NCBI GenBank assembly: GCA_964057225.1
Contig: CAXKVF010000078.1
Location: forward strand, 186,001 to 250,000
DNA from: Auanema rhodensis
Lineage: Eukaryota > Nematoda > Chromadorea > Rhabditida > Rhabditidae
Direction of reading: 5' to 3'
Length of the DNA stretch: 64,000 nucleotides
The notes under the pieces are model-generated. The model worked only from the letters and a program-made list of their open reading frames with translations. It searched no databases and was not told the DNA's origin. Below are positions 40,838 to 55,619 of this stretch, piece after piece (within the stretch, counting starts at the first letter, position 1; every line of letters starts with the position of its first letter). Both the position numbers and the translations under genes were made by a program.

Positions 40838-43800
40838 TGAAAACCGCATCTCTTTATCTTTCACGTGAAGCGAGTTACATACCAAGTGCACATCACGTGT
40901 ACATTTAATTAGCATAAATTAAAGTTCACGTAAACTTCAAAGTCATGGTTACCATGAAGCAATATCAATAAAAATTTGTTTTTAGACTAATATGGACATG
41001 GGGAATCTAATTTTGAAAACCGCATCTCTTTATCTTTCACGTGAAGCGAGTTACATACCAAGTGCACATCACGTGTACATTTAATTAGCATAAATTAAAG
41101 TTCACGTAAATTTCAAAGTCATGGTTACCATGAACCAATATCAATAAAAATTTGTTTTTAGACTAATATGGACATGGGGAATCTAATTTTGAAAACCGCA
41201 TCTCTTTATCTTTCACGTGAAGCGAGTTACATACCGAGTGCACATCACGTGTACATTTAATTAGCATAAATTAAAGTTCACGTAAATTTCAAAGTCATGG
41301 TTACCATGAAGCAATATTAATAAAAATTTGTTTTTAGACTAATATGGACATGGGGAATCTAATTTTGAAAACCGCATCTCTTTATCTTTCACGTGAAGCG
41401 AGTTATATACCAAGTGCACATCACGTGTACATTTAATTAGCATAAATTAAAGTTCACGTAAATTTCAAAGTCATGGTTACCATGCACCAATATCAATAAA
41501 AATTTGTTTTTAGACTAATATGGACATGGGGAATCTAATTTTGAAAACCGCATCTCTTTATCTTTCACGTGAAGCGAGTTACATACCAAGTGCACATCAC
41601 GTGTACATTTAATTAGCATAAATTAAAGTTCACGTAAATTTCAAAGTCATGGTTACCATGAACCAATATCAATAAAAATTTGTTTTCAGACTAATATGGA
41701 CATGGGGAATCTAATTTTGAAAACCGCATCTCTTTATCTTTCACGTGAAGCGAGTTACATACCAAGTGCACATCACGTGTACATTTAATTAGCATAAATT
41801 AAAGTTCACGTAAATTTCAAAGTCATGGTTACCATGCACCAATATCAATAAAAATTTGTTTTTAGACTAATATGGACATGGGGAATCTAATTTTGAAAAC
41901 CGCATCTCTTTATCTTTCACGTGAAGCGAGTTACATACCAAGTGCACATCACGTGTACATTTAATTAGCATAAATTAAAGTTCACGTAAATTTCAAAGTC
42001 ATGGTTACCATGAACCAATATCAATAAAAATTTGTTTTTAGACTAATATGGACATGGGGAATCTAATTTTGAAAACCGCATCTCTTTATCTTTCACGTGA
42101 AGCGAGTTACATACCAAGTGCACATCACGTGTACATTTAATTAGCATAAATTAAAGTTCACGTAAAATTCAAAGTCATGGTTACCATGCACCAATATCAA
42201 TAAAAATTTGTTTTTAGACTAATATGGACATGGGGAATCTAATTTTGAAAACCGCATCTCTTTATCTTTCACGTGAAGCGAGTTACATACCAAGTGCACA
42301 TCACGTGTACATTTAATTAGCATAAATTAAAGTTCACGTAAATTTCAAAGTCATGGTTACCATGAACCAATATCAATAAAAATTTGTTTTTAGACTAATA
42401 TGGACATGGGGAATCTAATTTTGAAAACCGCATCTCTTTATCTTTCACGTGAAGCGAGTTACATACCAAGTGCACATCACGTGTACATTTAATTAGCATA
42501 AATTAAAGTTCACGTAAATTTCAAAGTCATGGTTACCATGAACCAATATCAATAAAAATTTGTTTTTAGACTAATATGGACATGGGGAATCTAATTTTGA
42601 AAACCGCATCTCTTTATCTTTCACGTGAAGCGAGTTACATACCAAGTGCACATCACGTGTACATTTAATTAGCATAAATTAAAGTTCACGTAAATTTCAA
42701 AGTCATGGTTACCATGAAGCAATATCAATAAAAATTTGTTTTTAGACTAATATGGACATGGGGAATCTAATTTTGAAAACCGCATCTCTTTATCTCTCAC
42801 GTGAAGCGAGTTACATACCAAGTGCACATCACGTGTACATTTAATTAGCATAAATTAAAGTTCACGTAAATTTCAAAGTCATGGTTACCATGAACCAATA
42901 TCAATAAAAATTTGTTTTTAGACTAATATGGACATGGGGAATCTAATTTTGAAAACCGCATCTCTTTATCTTTCACGTGAAGCGAGTTACATACCAAGTG
43001 CACATCACGTGTACATTTAATTAGCATAAATTAAAGTTCACGTAAATTTCAAAGTCATGGTTACCATGAACCAATATCAATAAAAATTTGTTTTTAGACT
43101 AATATGGACATGGGGAATCTAATTTTGAAAACCGCATCTCTTTATCTTTCACGTGAAGCGAGTTACATACCAAGTGCACATCACGTGTACATTTAATTAG
43201 CATAAATTAAAGTTCACGTAAATTTCAAAGTCATGGTTACCATGAAGCAATATCAATAAAAATTTGTTTTTAGACTAATATGGACATGGGGAATCTAATT
43301 TTGAAAACCGCATCTCTTTATCTTTCACGTGAAGCGAGTTACATACCAAGTGCACATCACGTGTACATTTAATTAGCATAAATTAAAGTTCACGTAAATT
43401 TCAAAGTCATGGTTACCATGAACCAATATCAATAAAAATTTGTTTTTAGACTAATATGGACATGGGGAATCTAATTTTGAAAACCGCATCTCTTTATCTT
43501 TCACGTGAAGCGAGTTACATACCAAGTGCACATAACGTGTACATTTAATTAGCATAAATTAAAGTTCACGTAAATTTCAAAGTCATGGTTACCATGAACC
43601 AATATCAATAAAAATTTGTTTTTAGACTAATATGGACATGGGGAATCTAATTTTGAAAACCGCATTTCTTTATCTTTCACGTGAAGCGAGTTACATACCA
43701 AGTGCACATCACGTGTACATTTAATTAGCATAAATTAAAGTTCACGTAAATTTCAAAGTCATGGTTACCATGAAGCAATATCAATAAAAATCTGTTTTTA

Positions 43801-46800
43801 GACTAATATGGACATGGGGAATCTAATTTTGAAAACCGCATCTCTTTATCTTTCACGTGAAGCGAGTTACATACCAAGTGCACATCACGTGTACATTTAA
43901 TTAGCATAAATTAAAGTTCACGTAAATTTCAAAGTCATGGTTACCATGAACCAATATCAATAAAAATTTGTTTTTAGACTAATATGAACATGGGGAATCT
44001 AATTTTGAAAACCGCATCTCTTTATCTTTCACGTGAAGCGAGTTACATACCAAGTGCACATCACGTATACATTTAATTAGCATAAATTAAAGTTCACGTA
44101 AATTTCAAAGTCATGGTTACCATGCACCAATATCAATAAAAATTTGTTTTCAGACTAATATGGACATGGGGAATCTAATTTTGAAAACCGCATCTCTTTA
44201 TCTTTCACGTGAAGCGAGTTACATACCAAGTGCACATCACGTGTACATTTAATTAGCATAAATTAAAGTTCACGTAAATTTCAAAGTCATGGTTACCATG
44301 AACCAATATCAATAAAAATTTGTTTTTAGACTAATATGGACATGGGGAATCTAATTTTGAAAACCGCATCTCTTTATCTTTCACGTGAAGCGAGTTACAT
44401 ACCAAGTGCACATCACGTGTACATTTAATTAGCATAAATTAAAGTTCACGTAAATTTCAAAGTCATGGTTACCATGAAGCAATATCAATAAAAATTTGTT
44501 TTTAGACTAATATGGACATGGGGAATCTAATTTTGAAAACCGCATCTCTTTATCTTTCACGTGAAGCGAGTTACATACCAAGTGCACATCACGTGTACAT
44601 TTAATTAGCATAAATTAAAGTTCACGTAAATTTCAAAGTCATGGTTACCATGAACCAATATCAATAAAAATTTGTTTTTAGACTAATATGGACATGGGGA
44701 ATCTAATTTTGAAAACCGCATCTCTTTATCTTTCACGTGAAGCGAGTTACATACCAAGTGCACATAACGTGTACATTTAATTAGCATAAATTAAAGTTCA
44801 CGTAAATTTCAAAGTCATGGTTACCATGAACCAATATCAATAAAAATTTGTTTTTAGACTAATATGGACATGGGGAATCTAATTTTGAAAACCGCATTTC
44901 TTTATCTTTCACGTGAAGCGTGTTACATACCAAGTGCACATCACGTGTACATTTAATTAGCATAAATTAAAGTTCACGTAAATTTCAAAGTCATGGTTAC
45001 CATGCACCAATATCAATAAAAATTTGTTTTCATACTAATATGGACATGGGGAATCTAATTTTGAAAACCGCATCTCTTTATCTTTCACGTGAAGCGAGTT
45101 ACATACCAAGTGCACATCACGTGTACATTTAATTAGCATAAATTAAAGTTCACGTAAATTTCAAAGTCATGGTTACCATGAACCAATATCAATAAAAATT
45201 TGTTTTTAGATTAATATGGACATGGGGAATCTAATTTTGAAAACCGCATCTCTTTTTCTTTCACGTGAAGCGAGTTACATACCAAGTGCACATCACGTGT
45301 ACATTTAATTAGCATAAATTAAAGTTCACGTAAATTTCAAAGTCATGGTTACCATGAACCAATATCAATAAAAATTTGTTTTTAGACTAATATGGACATG
45401 GGGAATCTAATTTTGAAAACCGCATCTCTTTATCTTTCACGTGAAGCGAGTTACATACCAAGTGCACATCACGTGTACATTTAATTAGCATAAATTAAAG
45501 TTCACGTAAATTTCAAAGTCATGGTTACCATGAACCAATATCAATAAAAATTTGTTTTTAGACTAATATGGACATGGGGAATCTAATTTTGAAAACCGCA
45601 TCTCTTTATCTTTCACGTGAAGCGAGTTACATACCAAGTGCACATCACGTGTACATTTAATTAGCATAAATTAAAGTTCACGTAAATTTCAAAGTCATGG
45701 TTACCATGAACCAATATCAATAAAAATTTGTTTTTAGACTAATATGGACATGGGGAATCTAATTTTGAAAACCGCATCTCTTTATCTTTCACGTGAAGCG
45801 AGTTACATACCAAGTGCACATCACGTGTACATTTAATTAGCATAAATTAAAGTTCACGTAAATTTCAAAGTCATGGTTACCATGCACCAATATCAATAAA
45901 AATTTGTTTTCAGACTAATATGGACATGGGGAATCTAATTTTGAAAACCGCATCTCTTTATCTTTCACGTGAAGCGAGTTACATACCAAGTGCACATCAC
46001 GTGTACATTTAATTAGCATAAATTAAAGTTCACGTAAATTTCAAAGTCATGGTTACCATGAACCAATATCAATAAAAATTTGTTTTTAGACTAATATGGA
46101 CATGGGGAATCTAATTTTGAAAACCGCATCTCTTTATCTTTCACGTGAAGCGAGTTACATACCAAGTGCACATCACGTGTACATTTAATTAGCATAAATT
46201 AAAGTTCACGTAAATTTCAAAGTCATGGTTACCATGAAGCAATATCAATAAAAATTTGTTTTTAGACTAATATGGTCATGGGGAATCTAATTTTGAAAAC
46301 CGCATCTCTTTATCTTTCACGTGAAGCGAGTTACATACCAAGTGCACATCACGTGTACATTTAATTAGCATAAATTAAAGTTCACGTAAATTTCAAAGTC
46401 ATGGTTACCATGAACCAATATCAATAAAAATTTGTTTTTAGACTAATATGGACATGGGGAATCTAATTTTGAAAACCGCATCTCTTTATCTTTCACGTGA
46501 AGCGAGTTACATACCAAGTGCACATCACGTGTACATTTAATTAGCATAAATTAAAGTTCACGTAAATTTCAAAGTCATGGTTACCATGAACCAATATCAA
46601 TAAAAATTTGTTTTTAGACTAATATGGACATGGGGAATCTAATTTTGAAAACCGCATCTCTTTATCTTTCACGTGAAGCGAGTTACATACCAAGTGCACA
46701 TCACGTGTACATTTAATTAGCATAAATTAAAGTTCACGTAAATTTCAAAGTCATGGTTACCATGAACCAATATCAATAAAAATTTGTTTTTAGACTAATA

Positions 46801-47525
46801 TGGACATGGGGAATCTAATTTTGAAAACCGCATCTCTTTATCTTTCACGTGAAGCGAGTTACATACCAAGTGCACATCACGTGTACATTTAATTAGCATA
46901 AATTAAAGTTCACGTAAATTTCAAAGTCATGGTTACCATGAACCAATATCAATAAAAATTTGTTTTTAGACTAATATGGACATGGGGAATCTAATTTTGA
47001 AAACCGCATCTCTTTATCTTTCACGTGAAGCGAGTTACATACCAAGTGCACATCACGTGTACATTTAATTAGCATAAATTAAAGTTCACGTAAATTTCAA
47101 AGTCATGGTTACCATGAACCAATATCAATAAAAATTTGTTTTTAGACTAATATGGACATGGGGAATCTAATTTTGAAAACCGCATCTCTTTATCTTTCAC
47201 GTGAAGCGAGTTACATACCAAGTGCACATCACGTGTACATTTAATTAGCATAAATTAAAGTTCACGTAAATTTCAAAGTCATGGTTACCATGAACCAATA
47301 TCAATAAAAATTTTTTTTTAGACTAATATGGACATGGGGAATCTAATTTTGAAAACCGCATCTCTTTATCTTTCACGTGAAGCGAGTTACATACCAAGTG
47401 CACATCACGTGTACATTTAATTAGCATAAATTAAAGTTCACGTAAATTTCAAAGTCATGGTTACCATGAAGCAATATCAATAAAATATTGTTTTTAGACT
47501 AATATGGACATGGGGAATCTAATTT
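40838..47525. repeat. Weakly ordered zone with many private mutations
   Basis: Thirty-eight monomers with no HOR that I can follow over more than about one unit, and a clear excess of singleton changes. Examples: m45-48 near 41236, 'ttatatacc' near 41405, 'aaaattc' near 42167, 'atctg' near 43791, 'atgaaca' near 43987, CACGTA near 44067, 'gcgtg' near 44920, 'catac' near 45032, 'gatta' near 45210, 'tttttct' near 45256, 'ggtcat' near 46276, an eight-T run near 47315 and 'aaatatt' near 47486. A lone CTCTC monomer (42774) after an AAGC unit resembles the 5-20 kb HOR. The m57 A tag at 43534 and 44766 is 7 monomers apart. Five consecutive consensus-type monomers occupy 46294-47173. Confidence 0.75.
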
Positions 47526-50341
47526 TGAAAACCGCATCTCTTTATCTTTCACGTGAAGCGAGTTACATACCAAGTGCACATCACGTGTACATTTAATTAG
47601 CATAAATTAAAGTTCACGTAAATTTCAAAGTCATGGTTACCATGAACCAATATCAATAAAAATTTGTTTTTAGACTAATATGGACATGGGGAATCTAATT
47701 TTGAAAACCGCATCTCTTTATCTTTCACGTGAAGCGAGTTACATACCAAGTGCACATAACGTGTACATTTAATTAGCATAAATTAAAGTTCACGTAAATT
47801 TCAAAGTCATGGTTACCATGAACCAATATCAATAAAAATTTGTTTTTAGACTAATATGGACATGGGGAATCTAATTTTGAAAACCGCATTTCTTTATCTT
47901 TCACGTGAAGCGAGTTACATACCAAGTGCACATCACGTGTACATTTAATTAGCATAAATTAAAGTTCACGTAAATTTCAAAGTCATGGTTACCATGCACC
48001 AATATCAATAAAAATTTGTTTTTAGACTAATATGGACATGGGGAATCTAATTTTGAAAACCGCATCTCTTTATCTTTCACGTGAAGCGAGTTACATACCA
48101 AGTGCACATCACGTGTACATTTAATTAGCATAAATTAAAGTTCACGTAAATTTCAAAGTCATGGTTACCATGAACCAATATCAATAAAAATTTGTTTTTA
48201 GACTAATATGGACATGGGGAATCTAATTTTGAAAACCGCATCTCTTTATCTTTCACGTGAAGCGAGTTACATACCAAGTGCACATCACGTGTACATTTAA
48301 TTAGCATAAATTAAAGTTCACGTAAATTTCAAAGTCATGGTTACCATGAACCAATATCAATAAAAATTTGTTTTTAGACTAATATGGACATGGGGAATCT
48401 AATTTTGAAAACCGCATCTCTTTATCTTTCACGTGAAGCGAGTTACATACCAAGTGCACATCACGTGTACATTTAATTAGCATAAATTAAAGTTCACGTA
48501 AATTTCAAAGTCATGGTTACCATGAAGCAATATAAATAAAAATTTGTTTTTAGACTAATATGGACATGGGGAATCTAATTTTGAAAACCGCATCTCTTTA
48601 TCTTTCACGTGAAGCGAGTTACATACCAAGTGCACATCACGTGTACATTTAATTAGCATAAATTAAAGTTCACGTAAATTTCAAAGTCATGGTTACCATG
48701 AACCAATATCAATAAAAATTTGTTTTTAGACTAATATGGACATGGGGAATCTAATTTTGAAAACCGCATCTCTTTATCTTTCACGTGAAGCGAGTTACAT
48801 ACCAAGTGCACATAACGTGTACATTTAATTAGCATAAATTAAAGTTCACGTAAATTTCAAAGTCATGGTTACCATGAACCAATATCAATAAAAATTTGTT
48901 TTTAGACTAATATGGACATGGGGAATCTAATTTTGAAAACCGCATTTCTTTATCTTTCACGTGAAGCGAGTTACATACCAAGTGCACATCACGTGTACAT
49001 TTAATTAGCATAAATTAAAGTTCACGTAAATTTCAAAGTCATGGTTACCATGCACCAATATCAATAAAAATTTGTTTTTAGACTAATATGGACATGGGGA
49101 ATCTAATTTTGAAAACCGCATCTCTTTATCTTTCACGTGAAGCGAGTTACATACCAAGTGCACATCACGTGTACATTTAATTAGCATAAATTAAAGTTCA
49201 CGTAAATTTCAAAGTCATGGTTACCATGAACCAATATCAATAAAAATTTGTTTTTAGACTAATATGGACATGGGGAATCTAATTTTGAAAACCGCATCTC
49301 TTTATCTTTCACGTGAAGCGAGTTACATACCAAGTGCACATCACGTGTACATTTAATTAGCATAAATTAAAGTTCACGTAAATTTCAAAGTCATGGTTAC
49401 CATGAACCAATATCAATAAAAATTTGTTTTTAGACTAATATGGACATGGGGAATCTAATTTTGAAAACCGCATCTCTTTATCTTTCACGTGAAGCGAGTT
49501 ACATACCAAGTGCACATCACGTGTACATTTAATTAGCATAAATTAAAGTTCACGTAAATTTCAAAGTCATGGTTACCATGAAGCAATATAAATAAAAATT
49601 TGTTTTTAGACTAATATGGACATGGGGAATCTAATTTTGAAAACCGCATCTCTTTATCTTTCACGTGAAGCGAGTTACATACCAAGTGCACATCACGTGT
49701 ACATTTAATTAGCATAAATTAAAGTTCACGTAAATTTCAAAGTCATGGTTACCATGAACCAATATCAATAAAAATTTGTTTTTAGACTAATATGGACATG
49801 GGGAATCTAATTTTGAAAACCGCATTTCTTTATCTTTCACGTGAAGCGAGTTACATACCAAGTGCACATCACGTGTACATTTAATTAGCATAAATTAAAG
49901 TTCACGTAAATTTCAAAGTCATGGTTACCATGCACCAATATCAATAAAAATTTGTTTTTAGACTAATATGGACATGGGGAATCTAATTTTGAAAACCGCA
50001 TCTCTTTATCTTTCACGTGAAGCGAGTTACATACCAAGTGCACATCACGTGTACATTTAATTAGCATAAATTAAAGTTCACGTAAATTTCAAAGTCATGG
50101 TTACCATGAACCAATATCAATAAAAATTTGTTTTTAGACTAATATGGACATGGGGAATCTAATTTTGAAAACCGCATCTCTTTATCTTTCACGTGAAGCG
50201 AGTTACATACCAAGTGCACATCACGTGTACATTTAATTAGCATAAATTAAAGTTCACGTAAATTTCAAAGTCATGGTTACCATGAAGCAATATAAATAAA
50301 AATTTGTTTTTAGACTAATATGGACATGGGGAATCTAATTT
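47526..50341. repeat. Six-monomer HOR, two copies plus a four-monomer deletion copy
   Basis: Units 47526-48581 and 48582-49637 run: AACC; m57-A AACC; m13-T CACC; AACC; AACC; AAGC with m129 A. Tags at 47758/48814 and 48534/49590 are both exactly 1056 apart. A third unit, 49638-50341, keeps the order but lacks the m57-A monomer and one AACC monomer (four monomers, with m129 A at 50294). The m57 change removes the second CACGTG. Confidence 0.87.
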
Positions 50342-50693
50342 TGAAAACCGCATCTCTTTATCTTTCACGTGAAGCGAGTTACATACCAAGTGCACATCAC
50401 GTGTACATTTAATTAGCATAAATTAAAGTTCACGTAAATTTCAAAGTCATGGTTACCATGAACCAATATCAATAAAAATTTGTTTTTAGACTAATATGGA
50501 CATGGGGAATCTAATTTTGAAAACCGCATCTCTTTATCTTTCACGTGAAGCGAGTTACATACCAAGTGCACATAACGTGTACATTTAATTAGCATAAATT
50601 AAAGTTCACGTAAATTTCAAAGTCATGGTTACCATGAACCAATATCAATAAAAATTTGTTTTTAGACTAATATGGACATGGGGAATCTAATTT

Positions 50694-53157
50694 TGAAAAC
50701 CGCATTTCTTTATCTTTCACGTGAAGCGAGTTACATACCAAGTGCACATCACGTGTACATTTAATTAGCATAAATTAAAGTTCACGTAAATTTCAAAGTC
50801 ATGGTTACCATGCACCAATATCAATAAAAATTTGTTTTTAGACTAATATGGACATGGGGAATCTAATTTTGAAAACCGCATCTCTTTATCTTTCACGTGA
50901 AGCGAGTTACATACCAAGTGCACATCACGTGTACATTTAATTAGCATAAATTAAAGTTCACGTAAATTTCAAAGTCATGGTTACCATGAACCAATATCAA
51001 TAAAAATTTGTTTTTAGACTAATATGGACATGGGGAATCTAATTTTGAAAACCGCATCTCTTTATCTTTCACGTGAAGCGAGTTACATACCAAGTGCACA
51101 TCACGTGTACATTTAATTAGCATAAATTAAAGTTCACGTAAATTTCAAAGTCATGGTTACCATGAAGCAATATCAATAAAAATTTGTTTTTAGACTAATA
51201 TGGACATGGGGAATCTAATTTTGAAAACCGCATCTCTTTATCTTTCACGTGAAGCGAGTTACATACCAAGTGCACATCACGTGTACATTTAATTAGCATA
51301 AATTAAAGTTCACGTAAATTTCAAAGTCATGGTTACCATGAACCAATATCAATAAAAATTTGTTTTTAGACTAATATGGACATGGGGAATCTAATTTTGA
51401 AAACCGCATCTCTTTATCTTTCACGTGAAGCGAGTTACATACCAAGTGCACATCACGTGTACATTTAATTAGCATAAATTAAAGTTCACGTAAATTTCAA
51501 AGTCATGGTTACCATGAAGCAATTTCAATAAAAATTTGTTTTTAGACTAATATGGACATGGGGAATCTAATTTTGAAAACCGCATCTCTTTATCTTTCAC
51601 GTGAAGCGAGTTACATACCAAGTGCACATCACGTGTACATTTAATTAGCATAAATTAAAGTTCACGTAAATTTCAAAGTCATGGTTACCATGAACCAATA
51701 TCAATAAAAATTTGTTTTTAGACTAATATGGACATGGGGAATCTAATTTTGAAAACCGCATCTCTTTATCTTTCACGTGAAGCGAGTTACATACCAAGTG
51801 CACATCACGTGTACATTTAATTAGCATAAATTAAAGTTCACGTAAATTTCAAAGTCATGGTTACCATGAACCAATATCAATAAAAATTTGTTTTTAGACT
51901 AATATGGACATGGGGAATCTAATTTTGAAAACCGCATTTCTTTATCTTTCACGTGAAGCGAGTTACATACCAAGTGCACATCACGTGTACATTTAATTAG
52001 CATAAATTAAAGTTCACGTAAATTTCAAAGTCATGGTTACCATGCACCAATATCAATAAAAATTTGTTTTTAGACTAATATGGACATGGGGAATCTAATT
52101 TTGAAAACCGCATCTCTTTATCTTTCACGTGAAGCGAGTTACATACCAAGTGCACATCACGTGTACATTTAATTAGCATAAATTAAAGTTCACGTAAATT
52201 TCAAAGTCATGGTTACCATGAACCAATATCAATAAAAATTTGTTTTTAGACTAATATGGACATGGGGAATCTAATTTTGAAAACCGCATCTCTTTATCTT
52301 TCACGTGAAGCGAGTTACATACCAAGTGCACATCACGTGTACATTTAATTAGCATAAATTAAAGTTCACGTAAATTTCAAAGTCATGGTTACCATGAAGC
52401 AATATCAATAAAAATTTGTTTTTAGACTAATATGGACATGGGGAATCTAATTTTGAAAACCGCATCTCTTTATCTTTCACGTGAAGCGAGTTACATACCA
52501 AGTGCACATCACGTGTACATTTAATTAGCATAAATTAAAGTTCACGTAAATTTCAAAGTCATGGTTACCATGAACCAATATCAATAAAAATTTGTTTTTA
52601 GACTAATATGGACATGGGGAATCTAATTTTGAAAACCGCATCTCTTTATCTTTCACGTGAAGCGAGTTACATACCAAGTGCACATCACGTGTACATTTAA
52701 TTAGCATAAATTAAAGTTCACGTAAATTTCAAAGTCATGGTTACCATGAAGCAATTTCAATAAAAATTTGTTTTTAGACTAATATGGACATGGGGAATCT
52801 AATTTTGAAAACCGCATCTCTTTATCTTTCACGTGAAGCGAGTTACATACCAAGTGCACATCACGTGTACATTTAATTAGCATAAATTAAAGTTCACGTA
52901 AATTTCAAAGTCATGGTTACCATGAACCAATATCAATAAAAATTTGTTTTTAGACTAATATGGACATGGGGAATCTAATTTTGAAAACCGCATCTCTTTA
53001 TCTTTCACGTGAAGCGAGTTACATACCAAGTGCACATCACGTGTACATTTAATTAGCATAAATTAAAGTTCACGTAAATTTCAAAGTCATGGTTACCATG
53101 AACCAATATCAATAAAAATTTGTTTTTAGACTAATATGGACATGGGGAATCTAATTT
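50694..53157. repeat. Seven-monomer HOR, two copies (2 x 1232 bp)
   Basis: Units 50694-51925 and 51926-53157 each run: m13-T CACC; AACC; AAGC; AACC; AAGC with m127 T; AACC; AACC. I see no differences between the two copies, so this looks like a recent duplication. The next monomer (53158) starts a third unit with m13-T CACC plus a private m73 A, then loses the pattern. Confidence 0.87.
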
Positions 53158-54389
53158 TGAAAACCGCATTTCTTTATCTTTCACGTGAAGCGAGTTACAT
53201 ACCAAGTGCACATCACGTGTACATTTAATAAGCATAAATTAAAGTTCACGTAAATTTCAAAGTCATGGTTACCATGCACCAATATCAATAAAAATTTGTT
53301 TTTAGACTAATATGGACATGGGGAATCTAATTTTGAAAACCGCATCTCTTTATCTTTCACGTGAAGCGAGTTACATACCAAGTGCACATCACGTGTACAT
53401 TTAATTAGCATAAATTAAAGTTCACGTAAATTTCAAAGTCATGGTTACCATGAACCAATATCAATAAAAATTTGTTTTTAGACTAATATGGACATGGGGA
53501 ATCTAATTTTGAAAACCGCATCTCTTTATCTTTCACGTGAAGCGAGTTACATACCAAGTGCACATCACGTGTACATTTAATTAGCATAAATTAAAGTTCA
53601 CGTAAATTTCAAAGTCATGGTTACCATGAACCAATATCAATAAAAATTTGTTTTTAGACTAATATGGACATGGGGAATCTAATTTTGAAAACCGCATCTC
53701 TTTATCTTTCACGTGAAGCGAGTTACATACCAAGTGCACATCACGTGTACATTTAATTAGCATAAATTAAAGTTCACGTAAATTTCAAAGTCATGGTTAC
53801 CATGAACCAATATCAATAAAAATTTGTTTTTAGACTAATATGGACATGGGGAATCTAATTTTGAAAACCGCATCTCTTTATCTTTCACGTGAAGCGAGTT
53901 ACATACCAAGTGCACATCACGTGTACATTTAATTAGCATAAATTAAAGTTCACGTAAATTTCAAAGTCATGGTTACCATGAACCAATTTCAATAAAAATT
54001 TGTTTTTAGACTAATATGGACATGGGGAATCTAATTTTGAAAACCGCATCTCTTTATCTTTCACGTGAAGCGAGTTACATACCAAGTGCACATCACGTGT
54101 ACATTTAATTAGCATAAATTAAAGTTCACGTAAATTTCAAAGTCATGGTTACCATGAAGCAATATCAATAAAAATTTGTTTTTAGACTAATATGGACATG
54201 GGGAATCTAATTTTGAAAACCGCATCTCTTTATCTTTCACGTGAAGCGAGTTACATACCAAGTGCACATCACGTGTACATTTAATTAGCATAAATTAAAG
54301 TTCACGTAAATTTCAAAGTCATGGTTACCATGAAGCAATATCAATAAAAATTTGTTTTTAGACTAATATGGACATGGGGAATCTAATTT
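53158..54389. repeat. Transitional monomers with m73-A tag
   Basis: Seven monomers: m13-T CACC with m73 A (53230), three plain AACC, AACC with m127 T near 53988, then two AAGC. The m73 A tag recurs at 59388, 6158 bases on. That is 35 monomers minus the two bases lost on balance in 54.4-55.5 kb. Confidence 0.75.
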
Positions 54390-55619
54390 TGAAAACCGCA
54401 TCTTTTTATCTTTCACGTGAAGCGAGTTACATACCAAGTGCACATCACGTGTACATTTAATTAGCATAAATTAAAGTTCACGTAAATTTCAAAGTCATGG
54501 TTACCATGAAGCAATATCAATAAAAATTTGTTTTTAGACTAATATGGACATGGGGAATCTAATTTGAAAACCGCATCTCTTTATCTTTCACGTGAAGCGA
54601 GTTACATACCAAGTGCACATCACGTGTACATTTAATTAGCATAAATTAAAGTTCACGTAAATTTCAAAGTCATGGTTACCATGAAGCAATATCAATAAAA
54701 ATTTGTTTTTAGGACTAATATGGACATAGGGAATCTAATTTTGAAAACCGCATCTCTTTATCTTTCACGTGAAGCGAGTTACATACCAAGTGCACATCAC
54801 GTGTACATTTAATTAGCATAAATTAAAGTTCACGTAAATTTCAAAGTCATGGTTACCATGAACCAATATCAATAAAAATTTGTTTTTAGACTAATATGGA
54901 CAAGGGGAATCTAATTTTGAAAACCGCATCTCTTTATCTTTCACGTGAAGCGAGTTACATACCAAGTGCACATCACGTGTACATTTAATTAGCATAAATT
55001 AAAGTTCACGTAAATTTCAAAGTCATGGTTACCATGAAGCAATATCAATAAAAATTTGTTTTTAGACTAATATGGACATGGGGAATCTAATTTTGAAAAC
55101 CGCATCTCTTTATCTTTCACGTGAAGCGAGTTACATACCAAGTGCACATCACGTGTACATTTAATTAGCATAAATTAAAGTTCAAGTAAATTTCAAAGTC
55201 ATGGTTACCATGCACCAATATCAATTAAAATTTGTTTTTAGACTAATATGGACATGGGGAATCTATTTTGAAAACCGCATCTCTTTATCTTTCACGTGAA
55301 GCGAGTTACATACCAAGTGCACATCACGTGTACATTTAATTAGCATAAATTAAAGTTCACGTAAATTTCAAAGTCATGGTTACCATGAAGCAATATCAAT
55401 AAAAATTTGTTTTTAGACTAATATGGACATGGGGAATCTAATTTGAAAACCGCATCTCTTTATCTTTCACGTGAAGCGAGTTACATACCAAGTGCACATC
55501 ACGTGTACATTTAATTAGCATAAATTAAAGTTCACGTAAATTTCAAAGTCATGGTTACCATGAAGCAATATCAATAAAAATTTGTTTTTAGACTAATATG
55601 GACATGGGGAATCTAATTT
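54390..55619. repeat. Seven-monomer unit carrying four of the nine indels
   Basis: Monomer lengths here are 175 (54390), 177 (54565), 176, 176, 175 (55094), 175 (55269) and 176. The changes are a lost T near 54563-54565, an added G near 54712-54713, a lost base near 55264-55266 and a lost T near 55442-55444. Extra substitutions cluster too: 'acatagg' near 54727, CAAGTA near 55185 and 'caattaaaa' near 55225. The next seven-monomer stretch (55620 onward) shares m15 T (54404 and 55634) and m162 A but has no indels. This is either an older, diverged patch or locally poor base quality in the assembly. Confidence 0.82.
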
